DNA from: Ruminococcus sp.
GTDB taxonomy: Bacteria; Bacillota; Clostridia; Oscillospirales; Ruminococcaceae
Assembly (NCBI GenBank): GCA_017484095.1
Contig: JAFUTU010000030.1
Coordinates: 1-39,358, forward strand
DNA: 39,358 nt
Direction: 5' to 3'
In this document: piece after piece, positions 1 to 8,898 of the stretch
How positions within the stretch are numbered: position 1 is the first letter of the stretch
Layout: each line of letters opens with the position of its first letter
Program-made: the position numbers and the translations under genes
The notes under the pieces: model-generated
What the model was told of the DNA's origin: nothing
The model's input: only the letters and a program-made list of their open reading frames with translations
Databases searched by the model: none

Positions 1-210
1 CACAGCTGTGCCAGCCTGCTCCTTGCCAACGGCGTTCAGATGAAGCTCATTCAAGAGTGGTTAGGCCACAGCGACATCAGCACCACCAGCAACGTCTACT
101 CCCATGTTGACAGCGAGAGCAAGAAGCTGTCGGCAAGAGCTATCGAGAGGGCGCTTGGTAATGATGATGAAGATGATGAGGAAGAAGGCGAGAAAAGAAA
201 GGGAGCCTAA
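1..210 (+). CDS. Tyrosine recombinase/integrase, C-terminal 69 residues (cut by window edge)
   Basis: Frame 1 is open from the first base to a TAA at 208-210. The visible part starts at the His that usually follows the catalytic HxxR arginine (HSCASLL), continues with LGHSDISTT, which holds the conserved GH pair (His23 here), and ends its fold with VYSHV, whose Tyr33 is the expected nucleophile. An acidic and basic tail (DDEDDEEEGEKRKGA) follows. The family cuts and rejoins DNA through a 3'-phosphotyrosine, to integrate or excise phages and conjugative elements. The gene points at the tRNA-Ser 184 bases downstream, the usual placement of an integrase beside its attachment tRNA. The catalytic Arg residues lie outside the window, so activity cannot be judged. 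Confidence 0.9.
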   Translation, partial: HSCASLLLANGVQMKLIQEWLGHSDISTTSNVYSHVDSESKKLSARAIERALGNDDEDDEEEGEKRKGA

Positions 211-229
211 ACTATACTATATAAAAGAA

Positions 230-253
230 CTCCCTGTCCGGAAGGACAGGGAG
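230..253. terminator. Hairpin after the integrase gene
   Basis: A perfect 10-bp stem (CTCCCTGTCC / GGACAGGGAG) closes a GGAA tetraloop 20 bases after the integrase stop. On the minus strand the stem is followed by TTCTTTT; on the plus strand there is no T-run. It may end transcripts coming from the tRNA side, or be a bidirectional element end. Confidence 0.5.
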
Positions 254-375
254 GGATTATGGACAGAACAGATACTTTTTTTCTGAATAGGACAGTAAAA
301 GAGATTTCAAAGTGGGAACACCGCCGTCAAATAAAATTAGCCGCCCTCTGCACATTCGCAAAAGGCGGCATTGGT

Positions 376-393
376 CCAGGGGCTCGCCCCTGG
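376..393. terminator. Palindromic hairpin touching the tRNA-Ser 3' end
   Basis: CCAGGGGC-TC-GCCCCTGG is a perfect 18-base inverted repeat that ends one base before the encoded CCA of the tRNA-Ser (minus strand). It probably marks the end of the tRNA transcript. The following T-run on the minus strand (CCGCCTTTT) is about 9 bases away, so it is not a textbook terminator. It could instead belong to the attachment site. Confidence 0.45.
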
Positions 394-481
394 TGGCGGA
401 GAGTCAGGGATTCGAACCCTGGGTGAGTTACCCCACACAGCATTTCGAGTGCTGCACCTTCGACCACTCGGACAACTCTCC
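394..481 (-). tRNA. tRNA-Ser(CGA)
   Basis: Read on the minus strand the 88 bases form a class II tRNA. The acceptor GGAGAGU pairs with ACUCUCC, the anticodon stem is GCA/UGC around the loop CUCGAAA, giving anticodon CGA (codon UCG). There is a long variable arm (GUGGGGUAACUCAC) and a T arm with GGUUCGAAUCC, followed by G and an encoded CCA. The acceptor stem, long variable arm and anticodon all fit serine. The integrase end lies just beyond its 3' end, which fits a tRNA used as an attachment site. Confidence 0.95.
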
Positions 482-611
482 GTACAAAAAACTATTAAGA
501 AAAATGCGAGAAAACTGCGAGATACACCCCGGCAAAGCCGATGTATCAGGCAACTAAACCCACGAAAATACGCGGTTTGCGGGCTTGAACCGTGACAGAC
601 CCGACTATGTT

Positions 612-649
612 TCGAGTGCGCCCCGTTATGACCACTTCGATACGTCTCC
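612..649 (-). pseudogene. 5' half of a second tRNA-Ser, ending at the anticodon loop
   Basis: On the minus strand, from 649 downward, the acceptor strand GGAGACG, a D arm with GAAGUGGUCAUAACGGG, the 5' anticodon stem GCGCA and the loop CUCGAAA read like a serine tRNA. The expected 3' stem UGCGU is absent (CAUAG follows), and no CGUCUCC acceptor strand occurs before the intact tRNA-Ser. A GGTTCAAGCC stretch near 580 resembles a T loop but does not form a proper stem. The break falls in the GCACTCGAAA block shared with the intact tRNA, which suggests a recombination scar. Confidence 0.7.
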
Positions 650-756
650 AATCAATCACGTATGATATTATACACTATCCGACCGAAAAAATCAAGCCTT
701 TTTTTCAAAAAAAAATATCAGTACAGCCAAAATTTGTTTTTTGTTCAAAAAAACAC

Positions 757-785
757 TTTACAATTCTTACTTAATATGGTATACT
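757..785 (+). promoter_or_regulatory. Promoter for the acyl-CoA synthetase gene
   Basis: TTTACA (757-762) and TATACT (780-785) are separated by exactly 17 bases, 57 bases before the ATG. The rest of 482-842 holds the half tRNA-Ser and a hairpin (521-548, GATACA...TGTATC) of unknown role. I see no gene in it. Confidence 0.65.
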
Positions 786-842
786 TATTGTAATTTAACA
801 CTTTTAAGCTTTTAAACTTTATTACATGAAAGGACGATAAAA

Positions 843-2477
843 ATGCCGATAACCCAGCTGCTTGAAAGAAATGCTCGCGAATTCGGGAACGATGTGAGCT
901 TAGTTGAGGTGAATCCAGAGATCAAAGAAAGAAAAAGAGTTACATGGAAGGAATACGAGCTCATTGAGCCCGATCCCGAATGTCATTACAGGAGAGAGAT
1001 AACCTGGGGCGTTTTTAATGAAAAAGCAAACAGATTTGCAAACCTGCTGCTCTCACGCGGGGTAACAAAGGGTGATAAGGTAGGTATCCTGCTTGTGAAC
1101 TGTCTTGAATGGCTGCCGATATACTTCGGTATACTCAAGACCGGTGCGCTGGCTGTGCCGCTGAATTTCAGATATACGTCTGACGAGATCAAATACTGTC
1201 TCGATCTGGCTGAGGTCGATATATTAGTGTTCGGACCTGAGTTCATCGGAAGGATTGAGGAGATCGCAGAGGAGATAAGCAAGAACAGACTGCTTTTCTA
1301 CGTTGGCGAGAACTGCCCCACCTTCGCCGAGCATTATGACAGACTTGTAGTGAACTGCTCCAGCATCTCACCTGACATAGAGCTGACAGACAAGGACGAT
1401 GCAGCCATTTATTTTTCATCGGGTACCACAGGCTTCCCGAAGGCTATACTGCACAATCACGAAAGCCTTATGCATTCGTGCAAGGTAGAGCAGAACCATC
1501 ACGGTCAGCAGAAGGACGATGTGTTCCTCTGCATACCGCCGCTATATCACACAGGCGCTAAGATGCACTGGTTCGGCAGCCTTTTATCGGGCGGAAAGGC
1601 AGTGCTTTTAAAGGGTGTAAAGCCTGAATTCATACTTGAGACAGTATCTAACGAAAAATGCACGATAGTATGGCTGCTGGTGCCATGGGCTCAGGATATT
1701 CTTGATGCAATAGACAGCGGTGAGGTAACGCTTTCAAAATATGAGCTTTCTCAGTGGAGGCTTATGCACATAGGTGCTCAGCCGGTTCCGCCGTCTCTGA
1801 TATCCCGCTGGAAGAAAGTGTTCCCAGATCATCAGTATGACACTAACTACGGACTTAGCGAGTCTATAGGACCAGGCTGTGTACATCTCGGAGTTGAGAA
1901 CATACACAAAGTAGGAGCGATCGGCAAGGCAGGCTTTGGCTGGGAAGCAAAGATAATCGATGAGAACGGCAACACCGTTGAGCGCGGACAGGTCGGAGAG
2001 CTTGCTGTCAAGGGACCGGGAGTTATGACCTGCTATTACCGTGACCCGAAGGCTACGGCAGAGGTGCTGCACAATGATTGGCTCTACACAGGAGATATGG
2101 CACAGGAGGACGAGGACGGATTTATCTTCCTTGTTGACAGAAAGAAAGATGTTATCATAAGCGGCGGAGAGAATCTCTACCCCGTTCAGATCGAGGACTT
2201 CCTCAGGAGCAACGATGCTATAAAGGACGTTGCGGTCATAGGTCTGCCTGACAAGCGTTTGGGCGAGATCGCAGCTGCTATCATCGAGCTGAAGCCCGAT
2301 CACCCATGCACAGAGGAGGATATACAGCAGTTCTGCAAGAAGCTGCCAAGATACAAGAGACCTCACAAGATAATATTTGCAGATGTTCCGAGAAACCCGA
2401 CAGGAAAGATCGAAAAGCCCAAGCTTCGCGAGATATACTGCGGCGAGAGCCTTGTTGCTGCCCAAAACAGAGGATGA
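843..2477 (+). CDS. AMP-dependent acyl-CoA synthetase/ligase
   Basis: The 544-residue protein belongs to the ANL (adenylate-forming) superfamily, which activates a carboxylic acid with ATP and then passes the acyl group to CoA. The AMP-binding P-loop YFSSGTTGFPK is at 190-200, the adenine motif YGLSES at 336-341, the hinge region LYTGD...DRKKDVIISGGENLYP at about 414-447, and the catalytic lysine region NPTGKIEK at 518-525. Length is normal for the family. The start is set by AAGGA about 8 bases upstream of the ATG. Substrate (medium- or long-chain fatty acid or another acid) cannot be told from sequence. It stands alone, between its own promoter and a terminator shared with gltD. Confidence 0.9.
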   Translation: MPITQLLERNAREFGNDVSLVEVNPEIKERKRVTWKEYELIEPDPECHYRREITWGVFNEKANRFANLLLSRGVTKGDKVGILLVNCLEWLPIYFGILKTGALAVPLNFRYTSDEIKYCLDLAEVDILVFGPEFIGRIEEIAEEISKNRLLFYVGENCPTFAEHYDRLVVNCSSISPDIELTDKDDAAIYFSSGTTGFPKAILHNHESLMHSCKVEQNHHGQQKDDVFLCIPPLYHTGAKMHWFGSLLSGGKAVLLKGVKPEFILETVSNEKCTIVWLLVPWAQDILDAIDSGEVTLSKYELSQWRLMHIGAQPVPPSLISRWKKVFPDHQYDTNYGLSESIGPGCVHLGVENIHKVGAIGKAGFGWEAKIIDENGNTVERGQVGELAVKGPGVMTCYYRDPKATAEVLHNDWLYTGDMAQEDEDGFIFLVDRKKDVIISGGENLYPVQIEDFLRSNDAIKDVAVIGLPDKRLGEIAAAIIELKPDHPCTEEDIQQFCKKLPRYKRPHKIIFADVPRNPTGKIEKPKLREIYCGESLVAAQNRG

Positions 2478-2495
2478 TCGGATAATCAAACAAAA

Positions 2496-2543
2496 AACAG
2501 GCAGTCGACTCAAGCTGTGAAAGGCTTGAAACGACCGCCTGTT
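2496..2543. terminator. Bidirectional intrinsic terminator between acyl-CoA synthetase and gltD
   Basis: The arms AACAGGC...GCCTGTT enclose inner pairs TCAAGC/GCTTGA and are followed by ATTTTTAT on the plus strand. On the minus strand the stem is followed by TTTTTTG. It therefore can end both convergent genes. Confidence 0.8.
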
Positions 2544-2555
2544 ATTTTTATCTTC

Positions 2556-4013
2556 TTACAAATTTGTGTAGCCCATCAGGTATTCATCTACCTGGCTTGC
2601 ACAGTCTCTGCCCTCCCGGATAGCTCTCACTACAAGTGACTGCCCTATGTGCATATCGCCTGCTGTAAAAATATTTGCCGAGACATGATGCTTGCCATGC
2701 TCGGTTTTCACATTGGAATGGCCGTCCAAATCAGCATCAAAGTCTTTGGCAACATAATCTTCGCTGCCGAGGAAGCCCGCTGCTATAAGGCAAAGCTCAC
2801 AGGGGAGCTCATTCTCGCTGCCCTCTACGGGCTGAGGCTTACCGCTTGAAAAATCAAGCTTGACAATTACAACAGATGCAAGCTTGCCGTTTTCGTCTGC
2901 CTTGAACTGTTTTACTGTTGTACAATATTGTCTCGGGTCATGACCAAACACTGCAATAGCTTCCTCCTGACCGTAATCTGTCTTGCAGACTCTCGGCCAT
3001 TCGGGCCACGGGTTATTGTCAGCTCTGGTATCGGGAAGCTTAGGCATCATCTCTAGCTGAGTAACTGATGCACAGCCCTGTCTGATACAGGTGCCTACAC
3101 AGTCATTACCCGTATCACCGCCGCCGATGACTATTACGTTTTTGCCTTTTGCGGCAGACAGTCCCTGCTCATCGCCTGACAGGAGAGCTTTGGTCGTTGC
3201 TTTGAGAAAATCAACTGCAAAGCTTATACCCTCGGCATCTCTTCCCTGCACAGCTATATCTCTTGGTTTTGATGAACCGCAGGCAAGCACTACGGCATCG
3301 TATTTTTCACATATCTCTGCACCTGAGGTGTTTTTGCCGACATCTGCCCCGTAAACAAAAGTTACTCCCTCAGCTTCCATAAGACTTATCCTGCGCCCGA
3401 CTATGCCTTTATCGAGCTTCATATTCGGGATACCATACATCAGCAGACCGCCTGCTCTGTCCTCCCTTTCAAATACTGTTACTGTATGTCCTCTTTTGTT
3501 GAGGGTATCGGCAGCAGCAAGGCCAGCAGGACCTGAGCCTATAACGGCAACGGTTTTACCGCTTCTGACCTCAGGAATCTGAGGCTCCATAAGTCCGTTT
3601 TCAAAGCCGTATTCGATTATTGCATTCTCATTATCTCTGACGGTGACAGGCTCGTCATACACGCCGCAGGTACAAGCTTTTTCACAAAGAGCAGGACAAA
3701 CCCTCGATGTGAATTCGGGGAAATTGTTTGTCATCAAAAGCCTTTCGAGTGCAAGCTCGGGGCGCTGCCTGTAGACGAGGTCATTCCACTCTGGAATGAG
3801 ATTGTTGAGAGGGCAGCCTGATATCATACCGCAAAGGATCTTGCCGTTCTGACAGAATGGCACACCGCAGTCCATACACCTAGCAGCCTGAACTCTGCGT
3901 TCCTCCTCAGGCAGTATGCGGTGGAACTCATCATAGGTCTTTATTCTTTCAAGCGGCTCGACCGCTGTATTCTCGGTTCTAGTATATTCAAGAAATCCTG
4001 TTGACTTTCCCAT
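2556..4013 (-). CDS. gltD: Glutamate synthase small subunit (beta)
   Basis: The 485-residue protein supplies electrons from NAD(P)H, through FAD and iron-sulfur clusters, to the large subunit for making glutamate from glutamine and 2-oxoglutarate. The N-terminal cysteine cluster is visible (CMDCGVPFC from Cys46, with CGMISGC, then CPALCEKACTC from Cys106). A FAD Rossmann motif VAVIGSGPAGLAA lies at about 155-167 and a second dinucleotide motif VIVIGGGDTGND near 290-305. The ATG follows the gltB stop after three bases and has AAGGAGG inside the end of gltB, so the two subunits are translated from one message. Confidence 0.97.
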   Translation of the reverse strand: MGKSTGFLEYTRTENTAVEPLERIKTYDEFHRILPEEERRVQAARCMDCGVPFCQNGKILCGMISGCPLNNLIPEWNDLVYRQRPELALERLLMTNNFPEFTSRVCPALCEKACTCGVYDEPVTVRDNENAIIEYGFENGLMEPQIPEVRSGKTVAVIGSGPAGLAAADTLNKRGHTVTVFEREDRAGGLLMYGIPNMKLDKGIVGRRISLMEAEGVTFVYGADVGKNTSGAEICEKYDAVVLACGSSKPRDIAVQGRDAEGISFAVDFLKATTKALLSGDEQGLSAAKGKNVIVIGGGDTGNDCVGTCIRQGCASVTQLEMMPKLPDTRADNNPWPEWPRVCKTDYGQEEAIAVFGHDPRQYCTTVKQFKADENGKLASVVIVKLDFSSGKPQPVEGSENELPCELCLIAAGFLGSEDYVAKDFDADLDGHSNVKTEHGKHHVSANIFTAGDMHIGQSLVVRAIREGRDCASQVDEYLMGYTNL

Positions 4014-4016
4014 TGC

Positions 4017-7000
4017 TCACGCCTCCTTCTCCAGACTGTAGAATGCTTCGATCTCAGCCTCATCATGGCTTCTGCCAAGCTCCTCCAGCTCGATCATGGT
4101 CTTTTGCATTTTTGCGTAATCATGCGGCAGAACTTTTTTGAAGCTGGGCAGATAATTATCGAAATCGTCAAGTATTGCTTTTGCTTTCGGAGAACCTGTT
4201 GCCTCATAGTGCTCTGTGATGAGCGTGCGAAGCTCTCCGATATCGTGCTTGTCTTTTACCTCACCGGAGGTGACCTGAGATTTGTTGAGCTTCATATAAA
4301 GGTCTCTGCCCTCATCGAGAACATAAGCGATACCGCCTGACATTCCGGCAGCAAAGTTCTTTCCTGTCCTGCCGAGGACTGCGACCCTACCGCCTGTCAT
4401 ATATTCGCAGCCGTGATCTCCGACGCCCTCACAAACTGCATATGCACCGGAGTTTCTTACGCAGAATCTTTCTCCTGCGATGCCGTTTATAAATGCCTTG
4501 CCTGAGGTAGCACCGTACAATGCAACATTTCCGCAGATGATATTATCCTCAGCCTTGAAGCCTGCTCCCTTAGGAGGTGAAAGGGTAAGCTTTCCTCCCG
4601 AAAGACCCTTGCCGAAATAGTCATTGGCATCTCCGCTCAGTCTGAGGGTCAGTCCTTTCGGAATGAACGCCCCAAAGCTTTGTCCGCCGCTGCCCTTGCA
4701 GTTTACTGTATAGGTATCATCATCGAGTGCATCACTGCCCCATTTTTTTGTGATCTCAGAGCCGAAAGATGTACCAAAGGCTCTGTCGGTGTTGATAACA
4801 TTTACATCTATTGACTTTGGTGTTTTGTTTTTAAGAGCAAAGCCGAGCTTCTTTATAAGGATCTTTTCATCAGCAGTCTTTTCAAGGGCAAAATCGAACA
4901 CATCTGCGGGCTTGAACAGCTGACCCTTTGTCTCGATACCGCTTGTGAGTATCTGTGAAAAGTCTATTCCTGCATCGGTGTCCTTACAATACAGGAGGTC
5001 TGTTCTGCCAATTAGCTCATCAACTGTTCTTATGCCAAGCTTAGCCATATACTCTCTCAGCTCCTGAGCTGCAAAGTGCATAAAGTTTATAACATATTCG
5101 GGCTTGCCTGCAAAGCGCTTTCTGAGCTCGGGATTCTGTGTTGCGATACCCATAGGGCAGGTATCAAGGTTGCAGACTCTCATCATAACACAGCCCATTG
5201 TTACCAGCGGCGCTGTTGCAAAGCCATATTCCTCTGCGCCGAGAAGAGCTGCAACAAGTATATCACGCCCGTTCATGAGCTTGCCGTCAGTTTCAAGAAC
5301 TACTCTTGTTCTGAGGCCGTTAAGGATAAGCGTCTGGTGAACTTCAGCAAGACCGAGTTCCCACGGCAGACCTGCGTTATAGATAGAGCTTCTCGGTGCG
5401 GCGCCTGTTCCTCCGTCATAGCCGGAAACGAGTATTACCTGTGCGCCTGCCTTTGCAACGCCTGCTGCAACGGTGCCTACGCCAGCCTCAGACACGAGTT
5501 TTACGGATATACGAGCATCGCGGTTAGCATTTTTAAGGTCAAAGATAAGCTCTGCCAGATCTTCGATCGAATAGATATCATGATGCGGCGGAGGGGATAT
5601 CAGTCCGACGCCTGCAGTTGAATGACGAGTTTTAGCTATCCAAGGGTATACCTTTCCCTTAGGGAGATGACCGCCCTCACCGGGCTTTGCGCCCTGTGCC
5701 ATTTTGATCTGTATCTCCTTGGCGGATACCAGATACTCTGAGGTAACGCCGAATCTGCCCGATGCGACCTGCTTTATAGCAGAGCCCTTTTCGGAGCCAA
5801 GTCTTTCGGGACTTTCACCGCCCTCACCGCTGTTTGACTTTCCGCCTATCTTGTTCATTGCGATAGCGAGACACTCATGAGCCTCCTGAGAGATAGAACC
5901 ATAGCTCATAGCACCCGTTTTGAAACGATGACAGATGCTCTCAACACTCTCTACCTCGTCTATCGGGATACCGCCGTTCTCATCGAACTTAAAGTCAAGA
6001 AGGCTTCTGAGAGTGAGCTTGTTGTCCTCTGCGGTGAGCTTCTTTGAATACTCCTTATAGGTCTCATAATCTCCTGTGCGGGTCGCCTTCTGGAGAAGAT
6101 GTATCACCTCGGGAGTATAGAGGTGATCGCTCTTTCCGCTTTTAAGCTTATGAGCACCCATACTTTTTATTTCTTTGTTTGTTTCAAGTCCCAGCTGGTC
6201 AAATGCAGCGTTATGCAGAGCCTCGGTCCTGCGGCTGATATCTGCGAGAGTTATTCCTCCTATCCTGCTGACAGTTCCCTTGAAATACTTGTCTATGACC
6301 TCAGGTGATATGCCGACAGCTTCAAACAGCTTTGAACCGTGATATGACTGAATGGACGAAATACCCATTTTTGAGGATATCTTGATGATACCGTCAAGCA
6401 CTGCCTTATTGTAGTCGTCCTCGGCAACATAGAAGTCTTTATCGAGCAGACCTGTGTCTATCAGGTGGCGGATAGTCTCCTGTGCAAGATACGGATTTAC
6501 CGCGCAGGCACCGTATCCGAGCAGAGCCGCAAAGTGGTGTACCTCACGTGGCTCAGCGCTCTCCAAGATAAGGGCTACTGCCGTTCTCTTTTTAGTTGAG
6601 ACAAGGTGCTGCTGCAATGCGGCAACAGCCAGCAGTGACGGGATAGCAGCTCTGTACTCATCTATATCTCTGTCAGACAGGATAAGTATATTGGCGCCGT
6701 CTCTGTATGCCTTATCAGCCTGAATGAAGAGCTTTTCTATTGCGGTCTCAAGAGATGTGCCTATATAATAAGTGATAGGTATTACCGCAGATCTGAGGCC
6801 AGGGGTAGTAAGGCTTTTTATCTTCAAAAGGTCTGTACTTGTAAGGATAGGATTTCTTACCTTCAATACGTGGCAGTTCTCAGGTCTGTCCTCAAGAAGG
6901 TTTCCGTCTTTGCCTATGTACATACAGGTATCTGTAACTATGTGCTCTCTGATAGCGTCGAACGGAGGGTTCGTGACCTGTGCAAAAAGCTGTCTGAAAT

Positions 7001-8546
7001 ACGAGAAAAGAGGAGGCATTTGCTTGTCAAGAGGCGGCAGAGGGATATCACTGCCCATTGAAGCGATAGGCTCAGCGCCGTTTTCAGCCATCGGCAGAAT
7101 ACTATTCATTATCTCCTCATAGGAATAGCCAAATGCTTTTTGCAGCTTTTTAAGCTCGTCCTCGGAATAGGTCTGAATGTTCTTGTTCGGGAAGTGAAGG
7201 TCATGCAGTCTTACAAGGTTGCTGTCAAGCCATTCACCGTAGGGGTGACGTGATGCGTAATAGCTTTTGAGCTCCTCATCATCTATAAGTCTTCCCTGCT
7301 TAGTATCGGCAAGGAGCATTTTTCCCGGGCGCAGTCTGTCCTTTTTGACGATCTTCTCGGGAGATACATCTATACAGCCCGTCTCAGAGGACAGGATAAG
7401 GAAGCCGTCGCTCGTCAGGCAGTATCTTGAAGGTCTCAGACCGTTTCTGTCAAGCACTGCACCCATAACTTCACCGTCAGAAAACAGTATTGAGGCAGGG
7501 CCGTCCCAAGGCTCCATCATGGTTGCATAATACTGATAGAAGTCATATTTTTCTTTGGCGATGCTTCTGCTGTTGCTCCAGGGCTCGGGAATAGCTATCA
7601 TTACCGCAAGCGGCAGCGGGATACCCGACATTACCATAAATTCAAGAGCATTATCGAGCCTTGCCGAATCTGAACCGTCTGCATTTATAGCGGGGAGTAT
7701 TTTTTCCATATCATCACCGAAGGCTTCACAGTGCATGGTTTCCTCACGGGCAAGCATCTTATCGGCATTGCCTGTGATAGTGTTGATCTCTCCGTTATGT
7801 ACCATGAGCCTGTTCGGGTGAGCCTTCTGCCAGCTGGGGTTTGTATTGGTGGAAAAACGGCTGTGGACCATAGCAATGGCAGAGGTATACCTTGTATCCT
7901 GAAGATCAAGATAGAAGCCCCTGAGCTGACCGACCAAGAACATTCCTTTATATACTATAGTTCTGCTTGAAAGGGAACAAACATAGGTATGCTCATTGGC
8001 CTGCTCAAAAATACGCCTTGCGATATAGAGCTCTCTGTCAAAGGGAAGTCCTCTGGATATTTTTTGGGGCCTTCTAACAAAGCCCTGCATTATGAACGGC
8101 ATACTGTCGAGAGCTTTCTGTCCGAGGATAGCAGGACATGACGGTACCTCTCTCCAGCCTATCAGCTCCATTCCCCTCTTTTTGAGGATCACCTCAAACA
8201 TCTTGCGAGCCTGATTTCTTTTAAGCTCGCTCTGCGGAAAATAGAACATTCCTACGCCAAAGTCTCCGTCATCGCCGATATCGAAGCCAAGTTTTGCACA
8301 TTCGCTCCTGAGAAGGTCGGCAGGTATCTGCGTAAGTATGCCTACGCCGTCACCTGTTTCTCCCTTGGCGTCTTTTCCTGCTCTGTGTTCAAGCTTTTCA
8401 ACAATGGAAAGCGCATCCTCAACAACTTTTGAGGACTTATCTCCCTTAATGTTGACAACAGCACCTATGCCGCAGTTCTCATGCTCGAATGCGGGGTCGT
8501 ACAAGCCTTGCTGCGCGAACGGCGCTTCTCTTCTGAAATCATCCAT
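4017..8546 (-). CDS. gltB: Glutamate synthase large subunit (alpha)
   Basis: The large subunit takes the amide nitrogen of glutamine and makes glutamate on an FMN site. I start it at 8546 (MDDFRREAPF) because AAGGGTGTGAG precedes that ATG. A longer frame to 8585 lacks a good ribosome site. Cys25, in HENCGIGAVV, is the N-terminal nucleophile exposed after removal of a 24-residue propeptide. In order there follow the class II amidotransferase domain (with NGEINT), a central domain, the FMN-binding TIM barrel (GEGGESPERLGS, KPGEGGHLP), the 3Fe-4S cysteines CNLDTCPMGIATQ, and the C-terminal GXGXG beta-helix. About 1509 residues, full length. Ammonia assimilation via GS-GOGAT is the expected role. 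Confidence 0.97.
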   Translation of the reverse strand: MDDFRREAPFAQQGLYDPAFEHENCGIGAVVNIKGDKSSKVVEDALSIVEKLEHRAGKDAKGETGDGVGILTQIPADLLRSECAKLGFDIGDDGDFGVGMFYFPQSELKRNQARKMFEVILKKRGMELIGWREVPSCPAILGQKALDSMPFIMQGFVRRPQKISRGLPFDRELYIARRIFEQANEHTYVCSLSSRTIVYKGMFLVGQLRGFYLDLQDTRYTSAIAMVHSRFSTNTNPSWQKAHPNRLMVHNGEINTITGNADKMLAREETMHCEAFGDDMEKILPAINADGSDSARLDNALEFMVMSGIPLPLAVMIAIPEPWSNSRSIAKEKYDFYQYYATMMEPWDGPASILFSDGEVMGAVLDRNGLRPSRYCLTSDGFLILSSETGCIDVSPEKIVKKDRLRPGKMLLADTKQGRLIDDEELKSYYASRHPYGEWLDSNLVRLHDLHFPNKNIQTYSEDELKKLQKAFGYSYEEIMNSILPMAENGAEPIASMGSDIPLPPLDKQMPPLFSYFRQLFAQVTNPPFDAIREHIVTDTCMYIGKDGNLLEDRPENCHVLKVRNPILTSTDLLKIKSLTTPGLRSAVIPITYYIGTSLETAIEKLFIQADKAYRDGANILILSDRDIDEYRAAIPSLLAVAALQQHLVSTKKRTAVALILESAEPREVHHFAALLGYGACAVNPYLAQETIRHLIDTGLLDKDFYVAEDDYNKAVLDGIIKISSKMGISSIQSYHGSKLFEAVGISPEVIDKYFKGTVSRIGGITLADISRRTEALHNAAFDQLGLETNKEIKSMGAHKLKSGKSDHLYTPEVIHLLQKATRTGDYETYKEYSKKLTAEDNKLTLRSLLDFKFDENGGIPIDEVESVESICHRFKTGAMSYGSISQEAHECLAIAMNKIGGKSNSGEGGESPERLGSEKGSAIKQVASGRFGVTSEYLVSAKEIQIKMAQGAKPGEGGHLPKGKVYPWIAKTRHSTAGVGLISPPPHHDIYSIEDLAELIFDLKNANRDARISVKLVSEAGVGTVAAGVAKAGAQVILVSGYDGGTGAAPRSSIYNAGLPWELGLAEVHQTLILNGLRTRVVLETDGKLMNGRDILVAALLGAEEYGFATAPLVTMGCVMMRVCNLDTCPMGIATQNPELRKRFAGKPEYVINFMHFAAQELREYMAKLGIRTVDELIGRTDLLYCKDTDAGIDFSQILTSGIETKGQLFKPADVFDFALEKTADEKILIKKLGFALKNKTPKSIDVNVINTDRAFGTSFGSEITKKWGSDALDDDTYTVNCKGSGGQSFGAFIPKGLTLRLSGDANDYFGKGLSGGKLTLSPPKGAGFKAEDNIICGNVALYGATSGKAFINGIAGERFCVRNSGAYAVCEGVGDHGCEYMTGGRVAVLGRTGKNFAAGMSGGIAYVLDEGRDLYMKLNKSQVTSGEVKDKHDIGELRTLITEHYEATGSPKAKAILDDFDNYLPSFKKVLPHDYAKMQKTMIELEELGRSHDEAEIEAFYSLEKEA

Positions 8547-8637
8547 TTTCTCACACCCTTGATAGTATAAACAAAAAACGCCCATAAAAGACTAAAAGTC
8601 CCTTATGAACGTCATTGCTCAGCAATATTATAATTGA

Positions 8638-8666
8638 ATTTTAGCACATCAAAGCGCAAATGTCAA
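8638..8666 (-). promoter_or_regulatory. gltBD promoter
   Basis: On the minus strand TTGACA (8661-8666) and TAAAAT (8638-8643) are 17 bases apart. The leader to the gltB ATG is about 85 bases. Confidence 0.75.
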
Positions 8667-8777
8667 GCGGTAAAAGTCTGTTTTTTGACGTATTGTGAAA
8701 CTTTGTTTATTTTGAAACAAGATAATCTAACACTGACACCTGTTTTTGTAGCATAAAACAAGGGTATCCGACTGTGA

Positions 8778-8806
8778 TTGACTTATAATCAGGTGTGTGA
8801 TAAAAT
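8778..8806 (+). promoter_or_regulatory. Promoter for the SpoU methyltransferase gene
   Basis: TTGACT (8778-8783) and TAAAAT (8801-8806) with 17-base spacing point away from gltB. The leader is about 85 bases and includes the hairpin at 8861-8883. Confidence 0.7.
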
Positions 8807-8860
8807 ATAGTCAACATTATTAGTTTTGAAATTTGCTGTAGATCTGACATATATTCAGCA

Positions 8861-8883
8861 GTGATGCAAGTGAAAAGCATCAC
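8861..8883 (+). promoter_or_regulatory. Leader hairpin touching the ribosome site of the SpoU gene
   Basis: GTGATGC (8861-8867) and GCATCAC (8877-8883) form a perfect 7-bp stem around a 9-base loop. The next bases, AGAAAGGA, are the ribosome site of the ATG at 8899. The stem ends right at the site, so folding or a bound protein could influence initiation. Confidence 0.45.
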
Positions 8884-8898
8884 AGAAAGGACCTGAAA

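Noticed and set aside
521..548. Inverted repeat GATACA...TGTATC as a terminator
   Set aside because: No T-run follows on either strand, and it lies within apparently non-genic DNA between two tRNA pieces. Function not assignable.
612..649. A complete second tRNA-Ser
   Set aside because: The 3' anticodon stem, variable arm and acceptor strand are missing, and only the first half can be recognised.
1734..2513. A 259-codon open frame on the minus strand inside the acyl-CoA synthetase gene
   Set aside because: It lies antisense to a clear ANL-family gene, has no ribosome site and its translation resembles no family.
5076..5621. A 181-codon plus-strand frame inside gltB
   Set aside because: It is antisense to the FMN-binding domain of gltB, and its many Cys/His residues come from reverse codons. 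No ribosome site.
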